Shown here piece after piece: positions 9,058 through 18,308 of a DNA stretch of 64,000 bases. This DNA is from Deinococcus sp. AB2017081 (lineage in GTDB: Bacteria > Deinococcota > Deinococci > Deinococcales > Deinococcaceae), in the NCBI RefSeq assembly GCF_034440735.1, contig NZ_CP140098.1:544501-608500 (forward strand), written 5' to 3'. The notes beneath the pieces were generated by a model. That model was not told the DNA's origin, did no database searches, and saw only the letters and a program-made list of their open reading frames with translations. Each line of letters starts with the position of its first letter. Positions within the stretch are counted from its first letter, which is position 1. The position numbers and the translations under genes were made by a program.

Positions 9058-10299
9058 ATGTCCCCCCGCCGCTTCCGTGTGATCGCCGTCCAGCCGCAGT
9101 GGCATGCGGCAGACTTCACCAGCGCCCGAGCGTTCCGGGCCTGGCTGCGCCGCCAGTTCGAGGCGGCCCGCCCGGAGATGTCCCGCGACCGGCCGACCCT
9201 GGTCGTCCTGACCGAGTTGAATGGTCTGCCGCTGGTGCTGCGCGGCGGTGGGTGGGCCCTGGGGCTGCGCACCCTGGAACGGGTGGCGATGGCCCTGTTC
9301 CTCGCCCGGCTGCCACGCACCCTGCCGGTGCTGCTGCGTGAGCGCGTGTCTCCCGTGCGGGCCCTGCAACTCGCGGACAGTGACGCCAACACGCGGCTGT
9401 ACCTGCACACCTGCCGCGATCTGGCCCGTGAGTACGGTGTGTACGTGTGTTGTGGCAGCGCTCCCACGCCGCGCTACCGCCTCCAGGATGGTCGGTTGCG
9501 CCGTGAGCCGGGTGTCCTCACCAACCAGAGTGTGATCCTGGATCCGGACGGTGCCCTGGTCGGCACGGCAGACAAGGTCTACCTGACCCCGGATGAGGAG
9601 ACCGGCGGCGTCGACCTGAGCGCCGGCGTCCTGGAGGCGTTGCGCGTCTTTCCCACGCCGGTCGGTGACCTGGGCGTGGCGATCAGTCTGGACGCCTTTC
9701 GCCCGGATGTGATCGGGGCACTGGACGCTCAGGGCTGCACCGTGCTCCTGCAGCCCGACGCGAACGGCGCCTCATGGACGGCGCTGGAGGGGCTCGCGCC
9801 GGATCCCGCGAACCGGCGCGACCAGCCGCTGGCGTGGCTGGAGTCCAGCTGGGCGGTCACCGCGCGCGGTGGGCAGATCCGCTACGCCGTGAACCCCATG
9901 GTTGTGGGCAACCTGCTCGACCTGACGTTCGACGGACAGAGCGCCATCACCGGCCCGGCCGACGAGGCCCCGGCACTCCGCAGCTATGTGATGACCCCGC
10001 CCCGCCCCGGTTTTCTCGCCCTAGCGCCGTGGGTCGAGGATGGCCCTCCCGAGCACCTCCGGTCGCTCGGCCAGCACCTCGCGGCCCACAGCGGCCACCC
10101 GCGCGAGAACGCCTACCACACGGCCGTCCTGCACGCGGATCTGACGCTTCCGGCAGTGAGTCGGCCGCTGCCAGAGCGCACGCCACACGAACACGCGCTG
10201 CAGGCCCTGCTGGCCGACGCTGTCCTGCCCACGCGACGCGTGCCGTGGGGGCTGCTCGGTCTGGGAGCGCTGGTGTACGCGTGGTGGCGCAAGCGTTGA
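9058..10299 (+). CDS. Nitrilase-superfamily protein lacking the catalytic cysteine
   Basis: A 413-residue carbon-nitrogen hydrolase fold. The triad glutamate (LTELNG, E53) and lysine (GTADKVYL, K173) are in place, but the nucleophile strand reads GVAISLD with Ser210 where nitrilases and amidases have Cys (GVxICYD). The C-terminus ends in one hydrophobic helix (VPWGLLGLGALVYAWW) with a basic tail, so it may be membrane-anchored. Either a serine variant or a non-catalytic scaffold is possible. Its stop codon overlaps the -35 box of the following tRNA promoter. Confidence 0.78.
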   Translation: MSPRRFRVIAVQPQWHAADFTSARAFRAWLRRQFEAARPEMSRDRPTLVVLTELNGLPLVLRGGGWALGLRTLERVAMALFLARLPRTLPVLLRERVSPVRALQLADSDANTRLYLHTCRDLAREYGVYVCCGSAPTPRYRLQDGRLRREPGVLTNQSVILDPDGALVGTADKVYLTPDEETGGVDLSAGVLEALRVFPTPVGDLGVAISLDAFRPDVIGALDAQGCTVLLQPDANGASWTALEGLAPDPANRRDQPLAWLESSWAVTARGGQIRYAVNPMVVGNLLDLTFDGQSAITGPADEAPALRSYVMTPPRPGFLALAPWVEDGPPEHLRSLGQHLAAHSGHPRENAYHTAVLHADLTLPAVSRPLPERTPHEHALQALLADAVLPTRRVPWGLLGLGALVYAWWRKR

Positions 10300-10324
10300 C
10301 AACGTCGGGGGTCGTGCCTATACT
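10296..10324 (+). promoter_or_regulatory. Strong sigma-70-type promoter for the tRNA cluster
   Basis: TTGACA (10296-10301) and TATACT (10319-10324) are separated by exactly 17 bases, about 50 bases before the first tRNA. Confidence 0.8.
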
Positions 10325-10372
10325 TCCCTTCGCACTTCCGCAGCCCCCTGCTGTCGTGCGCCCGCCAGACCT

Positions 10373-10460
<88 letters not shown>

Positions 10461-10496
10461 CACACGGCCACACATGACAATCCGGTGCTCCATCAC

Positions 10497-10588
<92 letters not shown>

Positions 10589-10603
10589 AGCACCACCGTA
10601 CGG

Positions 10604-10718
<115 letters not shown>

Positions 10719-10738
10719 TGGCATATGCACTATTCGGC

Positions 10739-10762
10739 GCGTGTGCAGTAGCGTGTGCAATA
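10739..10762 (+). repeat. Arm-type repeat near the left element end
   Basis: A 24-base motif made of two GTGTGCA units recurs at 63204-63227 with two mismatches. Both copies lie just inside the attachment-site repeats, so they may be integrase arm-binding sites. Confidence 0.5.
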
Positions 10763-10849
10763 GGAGCATGGAGCTGTGCCAGAAATCCATGCCGTGGCCT
10801 CCGGTGAACAGTCGAAGTCAGGAAAGCGGGATGGGATTGGTGATCGAGA

Positions 10850-10878
10850 CGGATCATCCCCACACCCGTGGGGAACGC
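10850..10878. CRISPR. Solitary type I-E-like CRISPR repeat
   Basis: A 29-base sequence starts CGGATCATCCCCAC and ends CGTGGGGAACGC, closely matching the type I-E repeat layout. The internal stem TCCCCAC/GTGGGGA is a perfect 7-bp pair round ACCC. I see no second repeat at a spacer-length distance on either side and no cas gene, so this is an orphan unit, not an array. Confidence 0.55.
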
Positions 10879-11199
10879 GTCGGCCTGATCGGGCATTTCG
10901 TCGCGCCGCAGCCGCGCCAGCGAGGTCTGCGCGACCGGATGGCTGACGCCCAGCTGGAACGGCGTCCCGCTGCACCCGCAGATCCGCGCCACCACCGTGC
11001 TCACCTCCAGAAACTCGTCGTCGTCCTGGGTGTGGAACTCGCCGGCCGTGCCGTTGGTGTACACACCGTCCACGCCCGCGGCGACGAGCGCCTGCACCTG
11101 ACGTTCCAGGGCGGCATAGTCGACGGTGTCATTCTCCCGGACAGGGAGCAGCACGGTGACCCACGTGCTGTGGATACCATCGGCCGTCAGCGCGGTCAT
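10879..11199 (-). pseudogene. Truncated DHDPS-family aldolase (N-terminal part only)
   Basis: Starts with MTALTADGIHSTWVTVLLPV and runs through the DHDPS-family GVDGVYTNGTAGEFHT motif (a GTTGE-box equivalent) to about residue 100. Homology to the family then stops at the CRISPR-like repeat near 10878, before the catalytic Tyr and Lys. A full member is about 300 residues, so two thirds are missing. The ATG overlaps the stop of the upstream full-length paralogue (ATGA), showing it was once last in that operon. Confidence 0.7.
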
Positions 11200-12134
11200 G
11201 CCGGCGTGAGCAGGCCCTCGGCCCGGAGGATCGCCTGCACGCGGTGCGTCTCGGTGGCGTCCAGCGGGGCGTTCGGGCGGTGCATGTGGTGGGTGGGGAT
11301 CAGCCCCAGCAGCTTCATGGCGGTCTTGAAGCCGCCCACGCCGGATGCGCCGGGACTGGTGCGCGGCGTGCCCTGGAGGGCGACGCCGAAGAGCCGGATC
11401 AGGCGCTCCTGAATCCGCCGGGCCTCCCGCCAGTCCTCGCGGCAGGCGGCCTCGTACAGCGCGACGTAGCCTGCGGGGTCGACGTTGCCCAGGCCCGGCA
11501 CGCAGCCGTGTGCGCCCACCAGCAGGGCCGTGTCGACCATCAGCTCGGAGCCGGTGAACAGCCGGAAGCCCAGGTCGTCCGCACACGCCCGGGCGAGCAG
11601 GCGGAAGTTCGTGTCGTCGCCGCTGCTGTCCTTCAGGCCGGTGATCACGCCCTCGCGGCGCAGCGTGACGATGGTGTCGCGCTCGAGCTTCACATGGACG
11701 CACACGGGAATGTCGTACGCCAGGATCGGCAGGGGCACGGCCGCCTGCACGGCGCGGAAGTGCTCCACGATCTCCGGCTGGCTGGTGCGCGTGTAGAAGG
11801 GGGCCGTGACGACCAGGCCGTCTATGCCGGCGGCCAGGGCGTCGCGGGCGTGCGCGATGACGCGGTCTGTGGTGGGGTCGATCACGCCCGCCAGCAGGGG
11901 CACGTGGCCGGCCACCTCGTCCGCCGCGATGCGCAGCACCTCGCGCCGCTGGGGGGCGTCCATGAAGACGACCTCGCTGGTGGAGCCCAGCAGGAACAGG
12001 CCGTGCACGCCGCCGGCGAGCAGGTGACGCAGCACGCGCCTCAGCGCGGGTTCGTCCACCTGGAAGTCGGGCGTCAGTGGCGTGACGACGGGCGGGATGA
12101 TGCCGTGGAGCTGGGTCAGGTCGTGCTGGGTCAT
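11196..12134 (-). CDS. DHDPS/N-acetylneuraminate lyase family aldolase
   Basis: A 312-residue TIM-barrel protein of the dihydrodipicolinate synthase superfamily, which forms or cleaves carbon-carbon bonds through a Schiff-base lysine. Visible elements are GLFLLGSTSEVVFM (phosphate/carboxylate loop), the catalytic tyrosine in LAYDIPV and the lysine in GLKDSSGD. Because it is the last intact gene of an ABC-importer operon, it more likely acts on an imported sugar acid or hydroxyproline-type catabolite than in lysine synthesis. The substrate cannot be read. A truncated paralogue follows. Confidence 0.82.
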   Translation of the reverse strand: MTQHDLTQLHGIIPPVVTPLTPDFQVDEPALRRVLRHLLAGGVHGLFLLGSTSEVVFMDAPQRREVLRIAADEVAGHVPLLAGVIDPTTDRVIAHARDALAAGIDGLVVTAPFYTRTSQPEIVEHFRAVQAAVPLPILAYDIPVCVHVKLERDTIVTLRREGVITGLKDSSGDDTNFRLLARACADDLGFRLFTGSELMVDTALLVGAHGCVPGLGNVDPAGYVALYEAACREDWREARRIQERLIRLFGVALQGTPRTSPGASGVGGFKTAMKLLGLIPTHHMHRPNAPLDATETHRVQAILRAEGLLTPA

Positions 12135-12188
12135 GGAGGCCTCGGGGAGAAGGAAGGGCGAGAGGGCGGTACGGTCACGGCCGGCACG

Positions 12189-13067
12189 TCACGGTCGGCT
12201 CTTGGGGTCGAGGGCGTCGCGCAGGCCGTCTCCCAGGAAGTTTGTGGCGAGCACCGTGATCAGGATCAGTGCCCCGGCCGGCATCCACTGCCATGGGTAC
12301 GCCTCCAGAATCGTGAGTTCGCGCGCGGTGCTCAGCAGGTTGCCCCAGCTCGCCTGCGGCGGCTGTACCCCCAGGCCGAGGAAGCTCAGGCCTGCCTCGG
12401 TCAGGATGGCGCTCGCCACCCCCAGGCTGAAGAACACGACCAGCACGTCCAGCACGTTCGGCAGGGCGTGCCGCAGCAGGATGCGCCGGTCGGAGGCTCC
12501 CAGCGCCGTGGCGGCGGCGATGAACTCCAGTTCCCGCACCGACAGCAGCTTGGCGCGCACCAGCCGCGCGGCCAGCGGCCAGCCCAGCAGCCCGATGATG
12601 ACGATGGTCTTGTCCAGGCCGGGGCCGATGATCGCGGCGAGGGTGAGCAGCACGATGATGCTGGGGAAGGTCATGACGACGTCGACGAAGCGCATGATCA
12701 CGTTGTCCACCCACCCGCCGAAGAACCCGGCGAGCGCCCCGAGCGTGGTGCCGACTGCGACGGAGATCAGGGTGCTGAACAGGCCCACCATCAGCGAGAC
12801 GCGGCCGGCCGCGACGGTGCGCGCGAAGACATCCCGCCCGGTCTGATCCGTGCCCAGCCAGTGCCGTGCGCCCGGCCCCTGGTTGCGGGCGAGCAGGTCG
12901 ATGTCGTCGGGTCTGAACGGCGCGAGGATCGGCCCGAGCAGCACCAGCAGGACGACCGCGCCGAGCAGGATCAGGCCCACGACCGCGAGGCGGTGCCTGA
13001 GGAAGCGGCCCATGGCCAGCCGGGTTGGGGTTCGGGCCAGGGGAGACACAGTGAGGGCGGCTGTCAT
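12189..13067 (-). CDS. Peptide-type ABC transporter permease (DppC/OppC family)
   Basis: A 292-residue inner-membrane permease. An OppC-type N-terminal segment is followed by HWLGTDQTGRDVFARTVAAG, the hallmark of DppC proteins. The EAA loop reads AAATALGASDRRILLRHALP, and a conserved LSFLGLGVQPPQASWG lies near the C-terminus. ATG 13067 has a GGAGG site. It pairs with the DppB-like gene 61 bases upstream. No ATPase gene lies in this operon. Confidence 0.9.
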   Translation of the reverse strand: MTAALTVSPLARTPTRLAMGRFLRHRLAVVGLILLGAVVLLVLLGPILAPFRPDDIDLLARNQGPGARHWLGTDQTGRDVFARTVAAGRVSLMVGLFSTLISVAVGTTLGALAGFFGGWVDNVIMRFVDVVMTFPSIIVLLTLAAIIGPGLDKTIVIIGLLGWPLAARLVRAKLLSVRELEFIAAATALGASDRRILLRHALPNVLDVLVVFFSLGVASAILTEAGLSFLGLGVQPPQASWGNLLSTARELTILEAYPWQWMPAGALILITVLATNFLGDGLRDALDPKSRP

Positions 13068-13128
13068 GACGTGACCTCCGGGGAGAGGACGAGCGGGGAG
13101 GAGCAGGGCTGGGCAGGGTCGGCGGGCG

Positions 13129-14082
13129 TCACGAGTACCGGATCCGGGGGTCGATCACGCCGTACAGCACGTCGGTGACGAGGTTGGCCAGGAGGATCAC
13201 GGCGGCCAGCACCAGCGTCGTGCCCATGATCATCGGGTAGTCGCGCGCGTCGATCGCGTCTAGGTACAGCTGCCCGGTGCCGGGCCACGAGAAGATGCTC
13301 TCGAGGAACACCGCCCCGCCGATCAGGTTGGCGGTGTTCGCCCCGATCACGGTGACCACGGGAATCAGGGCGTTGCGCAGCACATGCTTGCTGATGACCC
13401 GCCGGGCCGTGACGCCCTTCGCGCTGGCGGTCCGCACGAAGTCCTGCGTGATCACCTCCAGCACGCTGGAGCGCGTGTAGCGCATCAGGGTGGCGACGTA
13501 CGTGACCGACAGGATCAGGGCGGGCAGCACGAGGTGCCGCAGGATGTCGGCGGCGCTGCCATCGCCCGGCGTCTGGTACCCGCCGGCGGGAAACCAGCCC
13601 AGCTTCAGGACGAACACGTACATGCCCACCAGCCCGGCCAGGAACGCGGGCGTGGAGATCCCCAGGAAGGCCAGCACCGTCAGGGCGGTGTCGAGCGCCG
13701 TGTAGCGCCGCACCGCCGCGATCACCCCGAACAGCACGCCCAGCACGATGCCCACGGTCATGCCCAGGCCCATCATCATCAGGGTGGGCGGCAGGCGGCG
13801 CGCGATCTCGGCGGCGACGGGCTCGCCGTTCTTGATGCGGTAGCCCAGGTTGCCCTGCGCCGCCTCGCCGAGCCAGCGCAGGTACTGGACAGGTGTGGGC
13901 TGGTCGAGCCCGAGTTGCGCCTTGATGCTCTGACGCTGCTCGGCCGTGACGACCGTATCCTGCGGGATGTAGGCGTCCAGCGGATCGCCCGGCGTGAACT
14001 GCAGCAGCGTGAAGATGATGACCGTGATGACGAGCAGCAGCGGCACGCTGGTCGCCAGGCGGCGCAGGACATACGTGCCCAC
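13129..14082 (-). CDS. Peptide-type ABC transporter permease (DppB/OppB family)
   Basis: A 317-residue permease opening MGTYVLRRLATSVPLLLVIT, with the family TPGDPLDAYIP loop, the QLGLDQPTPVQYLRWL periplasmic segment and an EAA loop RTASAKGVTARRVISKHVLRN. It starts at GTG 14082 with a GGAG element 9 bases away. It forms the heterodimeric channel with the next gene and serves the binding protein encoded 26 bases upstream. Confidence 0.9.
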   Translation of the reverse strand: MGTYVLRRLATSVPLLLVITVIIFTLLQFTPGDPLDAYIPQDTVVTAEQRQSIKAQLGLDQPTPVQYLRWLGEAAQGNLGYRIKNGEPVAAEIARRLPPTLMMMGLGMTVGIVLGVLFGVIAAVRRYTALDTALTVLAFLGISTPAFLAGLVGMYVFVLKLGWFPAGGYQTPGDGSAADILRHLVLPALILSVTYVATLMRYTRSSVLEVITQDFVRTASAKGVTARRVISKHVLRNALIPVVTVIGANTANLIGGAVFLESIFSWPGTGQLYLDAIDARDYPMIMGTTLVLAAVILLANLVTDVLYGVIDPRIRYS

Positions 14083-14108
14083 GGCTCAGCGCTCCGCCCG
14101 TCCGGGCG

Positions 14109-15638
14109 CTACTTGATGTCCCACAGCTGCGCCTGGTCGTTGTAGCGCCCGCCACCCGGCGCGGGCGTCCACACGAAGTTCACGAGCCTGCTGCTGGCCC
14201 CGCCGAAGCGTTTGGCCGTCCACAGCACATCCCACGGAAGCTGCTGGTTTACGAGCGTGCACATGGTCTGGTAGGCCTTGGTGCGCGCGGCGGGTGCGGC
14301 GGATTCCTGGCCCTGCTCGAACAGCCGGTTCAGCGCCGGGACGCTGACCTTCATGCGGTTCACGCCGTTCGGCGGGATGAAGTCCGAGTGCAGGCTGGGG
14401 TACAGCGTGTCGGGATCCGGGCCGTTGCCGATGCCGGCGTACACCATGCTGAAGCTGCTGCCGGCGGTCGTCTGGTTGTACGTGGGGACGTCCACGAAGC
14501 GCGGCGTGATCCTGAACCCGACCTGCGCGAGCATCTGCTGGATCGTGACCAGCACGTCCTTGCTCAGCTGGTCGCCGTAGTACGTCATGACCTCCACGGT
14601 CTGGTTGCCGTTCCATCCGGCCGCCTGGAGCAGCTGGCGGGCCTTGGCGGGATCGTAGGCGTAGGTGTTCACGCCCTTGGGCACATAGCGGGCGTTCGTG
14701 ACCGGGCAGTTCGCCAGTTCCGCGCCGCCGCCGTACAGCTGCTTGACGATGGTCGTCCGGTCGATGGCGTGCAGAAGCGCCTGGCGCACCCGCACGTCCT
14801 TGAACAGGGGGGCGGCGTTGTTGAAGCCCAGGTAGTTCGCGACCTGCGACGGCCCGCTGAGGATGCTCACGGCGCTGCCGGTGAAGCTCCTGGTGTCGTC
14901 CAGCGTCAGGTAGGTGAAGTCGATGTCGCCGCTCTTGAGGGCCAGGACGGCGGCGGCCTGTTCCTTGAAGTAGCGGTTCACGAGCCGGTCGACCTTGGGC
15001 CGACCCCGGAAATACGTGGGATTCGCCGTGAGCTCGTTGTACTGATCCGGCACGAGCCGGCCCCATCGGAAGGGCCCGGTGCCGACCGGACTGGTGCGCC
15101 ACCACGCCGAGGTGCGCAGATCCCTGGCGGGTATCTTCGAGAGGGGCGCGGCCGGCAGGATCATGAAGTTCGTCAGGGCGTCGAGCAGCGCCGCGTTGGG
15201 CTTGCTGAGGGTCAGCACGACCGTCCGGGCATTGGGGGTCTGGATTGTGGTGATGTTCCCGAACTTCGCGGCGAAGGCGCTCCCGGAGTCCGGGTTGTTG
15301 GCGAGTTCGATGCTGAACTTCACGTCCTTCGAGGTGAAGGCACTGCCGTCGTGCCACTTCACGCCGTCCCTCAGGATGAACGTGTACTTCTTCCCGCCAT
15401 CGGCGATCACCCACGAGCTGGCCAGGTCGCCGCTGACCTTCTTGAAGCCCACGTCGTAGAGCACCAGCGTGGAATAGATCTTGTTCAGCCACGTGAAGCC
15501 GGCCGTGTTGGTCAGCGGGTTGAACTGCTGGGCCGCGCCCCCCGGCCCCTGGTCGAAGGCGCCGGTGATGACCTTGTCGGCGCCGGCGGTGCCGAGCGTG
15601 AACGCGAGGGCGAGGCTGACGAGGGTGCGTCTGAACAT
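14109..15638 (-). CDS. Peptide-type ABC transporter substrate-binding protein (SBP family 5)
   Basis: A 509-residue exported binding protein. It has a cleavable signal (MFRRTLVSLALAFTLGTAGA) and family-5 signatures: FNPLTNTAGFTWLNKIYSTL, DGVKWHDGSAFTSKDVKFS and KDVRVRQALLHAIDR. Family members capture peptides, nickel or oligosaccharides; the aldolase in this operon hints at a non-peptide ligand. AGGAGG lies before the ATG. It follows the GntR regulator gene by 40 bases and probably shares its promoter. Confidence 0.9.
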   Translation of the reverse strand: MFRRTLVSLALAFTLGTAGADKVITGAFDQGPGGAAQQFNPLTNTAGFTWLNKIYSTLVLYDVGFKKVSGDLASSWVIADGGKKYTFILRDGVKWHDGSAFTSKDVKFSIELANNPDSGSAFAAKFGNITTIQTPNARTVVLTLSKPNAALLDALTNFMILPAAPLSKIPARDLRTSAWWRTSPVGTGPFRWGRLVPDQYNELTANPTYFRGRPKVDRLVNRYFKEQAAAVLALKSGDIDFTYLTLDDTRSFTGSAVSILSGPSQVANYLGFNNAAPLFKDVRVRQALLHAIDRTTIVKQLYGGGAELANCPVTNARYVPKGVNTYAYDPAKARQLLQAAGWNGNQTVEVMTYYGDQLSKDVLVTIQQMLAQVGFRITPRFVDVPTYNQTTAGSSFSMVYAGIGNGPDPDTLYPSLHSDFIPPNGVNRMKVSVPALNRLFEQGQESAAPAARTKAYQTMCTLVNQQLPWDVLWTAKRFGGASSRLVNFVWTPAPGGGRYNDQAQLWDIK

Positions 15639-15678
15639 GGCGTCCTCCTGGGGGAGCGTCGAGCGGTGGGGTGCGGGG

Positions 15679-16416
15679 TCAGAACGGGGTGCGGCTCGGG
15701 GGCCGCGGCAGGATGTCGGTCACGACCGGCGGTTCGCCGTCGCCGCTGCCGAGGCGTTCCTGGATCTGCCGGAAGTGTTCGCGCATGGCGTCGCCCGAGC
15801 GCGCGACATTGCCCTCGCGTAGGGCCTGCACGATATCCAGGTGATCCTGCGCAGTCTTCTGCATGTTCCAGTGGGTGACGCCGGTGGTGCCGTGCAGGCG
15901 GCGGAAGACCTCCCAGAACAGGTCGACCAGGCGGGTCAGGAATTGGTTTTGCAGGGGGCCGTAGAGCGTCAGGTGGAACTCGCGGTCTTCGTCGGCGAAG
16001 GTCTCGCCGGCACGCGCCCGGTCCATCATCCGCTGTGCCAGGTGCTGCAGGTGGTCGAGCTGCGCGGGCGTGGCCTGGGTGGCCACCGTGCCGATCAGCC
16101 CCTCTTCCAGCGCGGTGCGCACCTGCAGCAGATCGCGCAGGGACTTGCCGTCGGCGGCGAAGGAGTAGGGGAGGTTCTCGAAGATGCTGTCGAAGGTGAA
16201 GGTCTTGACGTACAGCCCCTCGCCGTGGCGGGCCTCCAGGATGCCGACGGCCTCCAGGGTCTTGACCCCCTCTCGCAGCGACAGGCGGCTCATGCCCATG
16301 TCGCGGGCGAGCTGGCCCTCGGAGGGGAGGGGGTCGCCGGGCTGCAGGCGGTGCTCCTCGATGTAGCGCTTGATGGCGATCTGGGCCTGACGGTAGGCCG
16401 GAACTTTGGCGGTCAT
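15679..16416 (-). CDS. GntR-family (FadR/FCD-type) transcriptional regulator
   Basis: A 245-residue repressor: an N-terminal winged helix with GDPLPSEGQLARDMGMSRLS, then an FCD-type helical effector domain whose metal-ligand candidates include D and H in DEDREFHLTLYG and H in REHFRQI. ATG 16416 follows an AGGGAGG site. It is the first gene of the peptide-type ABC operon and a perfect palindrome lies 40 bases upstream, so autoregulation and control of the whole operon are likely. The effector is unknown, possibly the imported compound. Confidence 0.88.
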   Translation of the reverse strand: MTAKVPAYRQAQIAIKRYIEEHRLQPGDPLPSEGQLARDMGMSRLSLREGVKTLEAVGILEARHGEGLYVKTFTFDSIFENLPYSFAADGKSLRDLLQVRTALEEGLIGTVATQATPAQLDHLQHLAQRMMDRARAGETFADEDREFHLTLYGPLQNQFLTRLVDLFWEVFRRLHGTTGVTHWNMQKTAQDHLDIVQALREGNVARSGDAMREHFRQIQERLGSGDGEPPVVTDILPRPPSRTPF

Positions 16417-16455
16417 GCCACCTCCCTGGGAGTGTCGGATCGCAGTCGATCTGAC

Positions 16456-16469
16456 ATCAGATATCTGAT
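16456..16469. promoter_or_regulatory. Candidate GntR operator (perfect palindrome)
   Basis: ATCAGATATCTGAT is a 14-base perfect palindrome located 40-53 bases upstream of the GntR gene start, where its promoter should be. Confidence 0.55.
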
Positions 16470-16564
16470 AAGTGAACTGAGGATAGGGGGATCGGGTGCG
16501 GCCGTCAAGGCCGTGGGGTCGCCACGGCATGATGCCCTCCTCACACGTGTGTTCACCACGCCGG

Positions 16565-16884
16565 ACTCCATCGCGCCGCTGTATTGCAGAGACGTCGGCA
16601 AGCAGTTCTTGGCGGATCTGCCGCCGGCCCGCATGAACAAGATGATCGACAATACCGGCCTGCGCCCCTGGACGCCGCACACCATCAACAGCGCCGACGA
16701 CCTAGACGCGGCATTGCAGGTCGTGCGCCAGCAGGGCTACGCTGTGGACGACGAGGAGCGCGAGATCGGCGTGCGCTGCCTGTTCACGCCCATCCTCTCG
16801 GACACGGTGGTCGTCACCGATGGTGGCGCGGAGAGCCTGAGCCTGTACCCGCGCGATCTGGCGGCCCTGGTGATTCCAGTGTGA
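16565..16884 (+). pseudogene. IclR-family regulator fragment (effector domain only)
   Basis: This reading frame has no DNA-binding part but matches the middle of IclR effector domains: APLYCRDVGKQFLADLP, TPHTINSADDLDAAL and RQQGYAVDDEEREIGVRCL. The match then dissolves before the usual ending strand (xxxISVSGP) into unrelated residues. A full IclR protein is about 250 residues. It is probably a leftover of a regulator once paired with the sugar importer that follows. A translation start is not evident. Confidence 0.65.
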
Positions 16885-17017
16885 GCCAGACAGCACAACC
16901 TCATCCCCCGCCCCTCTATGGCCGAGATGACCGAATTCACGTGTGGTGACTCGGTGACGTGAGCCAGGGAATGATCGCAGGCGGAACAGGTGCGTTGGGG
17001 GAACGGTCAGGGTCATC

Positions 17018-17057
17018 TTGACAACCCTCCGATCCATTCTGATAATACGCATAATCA
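17018..17057 (+). promoter_or_regulatory. Promoter and overlapping inverted repeat of the sugar-importer operon
   Basis: TTGACA (17018-17023), a 17-base spacer and GATAAT (17041-17046) form a near-consensus promoter. The -10 box lies inside TGATAATACGCATAATCA (17040-17057), an imperfect palindrome with one mismatch that could be a repressor site for the LacI protein at the operon end or for a lost IclR regulator. Confidence 0.65.
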
Positions 17058-17078
17058 AATCATTCCCTGGAGGATGTC

Positions 17079-18308
17079 ATGTCCCGTACCGGTCTGCTGC
17101 TCAGCGTGTCCGCCCTGCTTCTGTCGTCCGCCGCCTCCGCTCAGACCAGCCTGCGTTTCTCCACATGGGCCGGCGGTGACGGCCTCGCCCTGCTCCAGCA
17201 GCTCGCCCAGGAGTATGGGGCCCAGACCCCCGGCGTGAAGGTCAGCGTGGAGGTCACACCCTTCGCGGACTACGCGAGGAAGGTCGCGGTGCAGCTCGCG
17301 TCCGGCGACGGCCCGGACATCGGGTGGCTCGCCGAGGCCAACGTACCCACCTTCCTTGCCAGCCGCTCGCTGCGCGACCTCGCGGCCTTACGGACGGATC
17401 AGAGCTTCAACGTCGCGGACTTCCCGACCAGTGCCCTGTCGCTGTGGACGCAGGGCAGGGCGCTGTACGGCGTGCCGTTCTCGAACTCGCCCTCGGTGCT
17501 CTTCTACAACAAAGACCTCTTCCGGCAGGCGGGCGTCGCAGATCCGATGGCGCAGTACGCCAAGGGCACGTGGACATACACGTCCTTCCGCACGGCCGCA
17601 AAGACCATCAAGGACAAGACGGGTGCGTACGGCGCACGCATCATGCGGCTGGACATCAAGGCGTGGAACAGCGGCACCCTGCCGGTGCTGTGGTCGAACG
17701 GCGGCAATGCCTTTGACGCGAAGCTGAAGTGTGCCCTGAACACGCCCGCCAGCGTGCAGGCCTTCCAGCTCATGCACGACATGACCTTCAGGGATCAGTC
17801 GGTGCCGCGTCCCGGTGACCAGACGACCTTCCAGGGCGGCAAGCTTGGGATGTACGTGGACAACGTCAGTTTCAGTGCCCAGCTCAGGGACGCGCCCTTC
17901 AAGTGGGGGGTGGCCCCGATGCCCAGAGGCAGCACGGGCCGGGTCACGCAGCTCGGGCAGGCCGGGTATGTGGTCTTCGCAAAGTCCGCCCACCCGGCCG
18001 AGGCGCAGGCCTTCCTGAAGTTCCTGGCGTCTCCGGCCGTGATGGCCCGCACTGCGAAGTTCTTCCCGCCGCCCCGGAAGAGCGTGCTGAACAGCGCCGC
18101 GTACCTGGGCAGCAACCCGGCGATTCCCGCCGCCGACGTCAAGACCGCTCTGGTCAGCCAGCTCGGTAGCGCCCGCGTCTTCAAGACCGGAGAGAACTAC
18201 CTGCGCGCGGGTGACGTCATCGCCGGCGGTCTGGAGCGGCTGTACCAGCCGGGCGCGAACGTGGGCAGCGTCCTGAACGACATCTGCCGGCAGGTGGACA
18301 GCCTATGA
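17079..18308 (+). CDS. Sugar-type (CUT1) ABC transporter substrate-binding protein
   Basis: A 409-residue exported protein of SBP family 1. It has a signal peptide ending ASA and then [20 protein letters not shown] and a typical [11 protein letters not shown] hinge segment. Later features are [14 protein letters not shown] and a KGGKLGM-like [17 protein letters not shown] precedes ATG 17079. It is first in an operon with two permeases, an FAD oxidoreductase and a LacI regulator; the ligand is probably a di- or oligosaccharide. Confidence 0.9.
   Translation: MSRTGLLLSVSALLLSSAASAQTSLRFSTWAGGDGLALLQQLAQEYGAQTPGVKVSVEVTPFADYARKVAVQLASGDGPDIGWLAEANVPTFLASRSLRDLAALRTDQSFNVADFPTSALSLWTQGRALYGVPFSNSPSVLFYNKDLFRQAGVADPMAQYAKGTWTYTSFRTAAKTIKDKTGAYGARIMRLDIKAWNSGTLPVLWSNGGNAFDAKLKCALNTPASVQAFQLMHDMTFRDQSVPRPGDQTTFQGGKLGMYVDNVSFSAQLRDAPFKWGVAPMPRGSTGRVTQLGQAGYVVFAKSAHPAEAQAFLKFLASPAVMARTAKFFPPPRKSVLNSAAYLGSNPAIPAADVKTALVSQLGSARVFKTGENYLRAGDVIAGGLERLYQPGANVGSVLNDICRQVDSL

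Noticed and set aside
10850..10878. A functional CRISPR array
   Set aside because: Only one repeat unit is visible, without spacers on a 60-61 base period or cas genes in the window.
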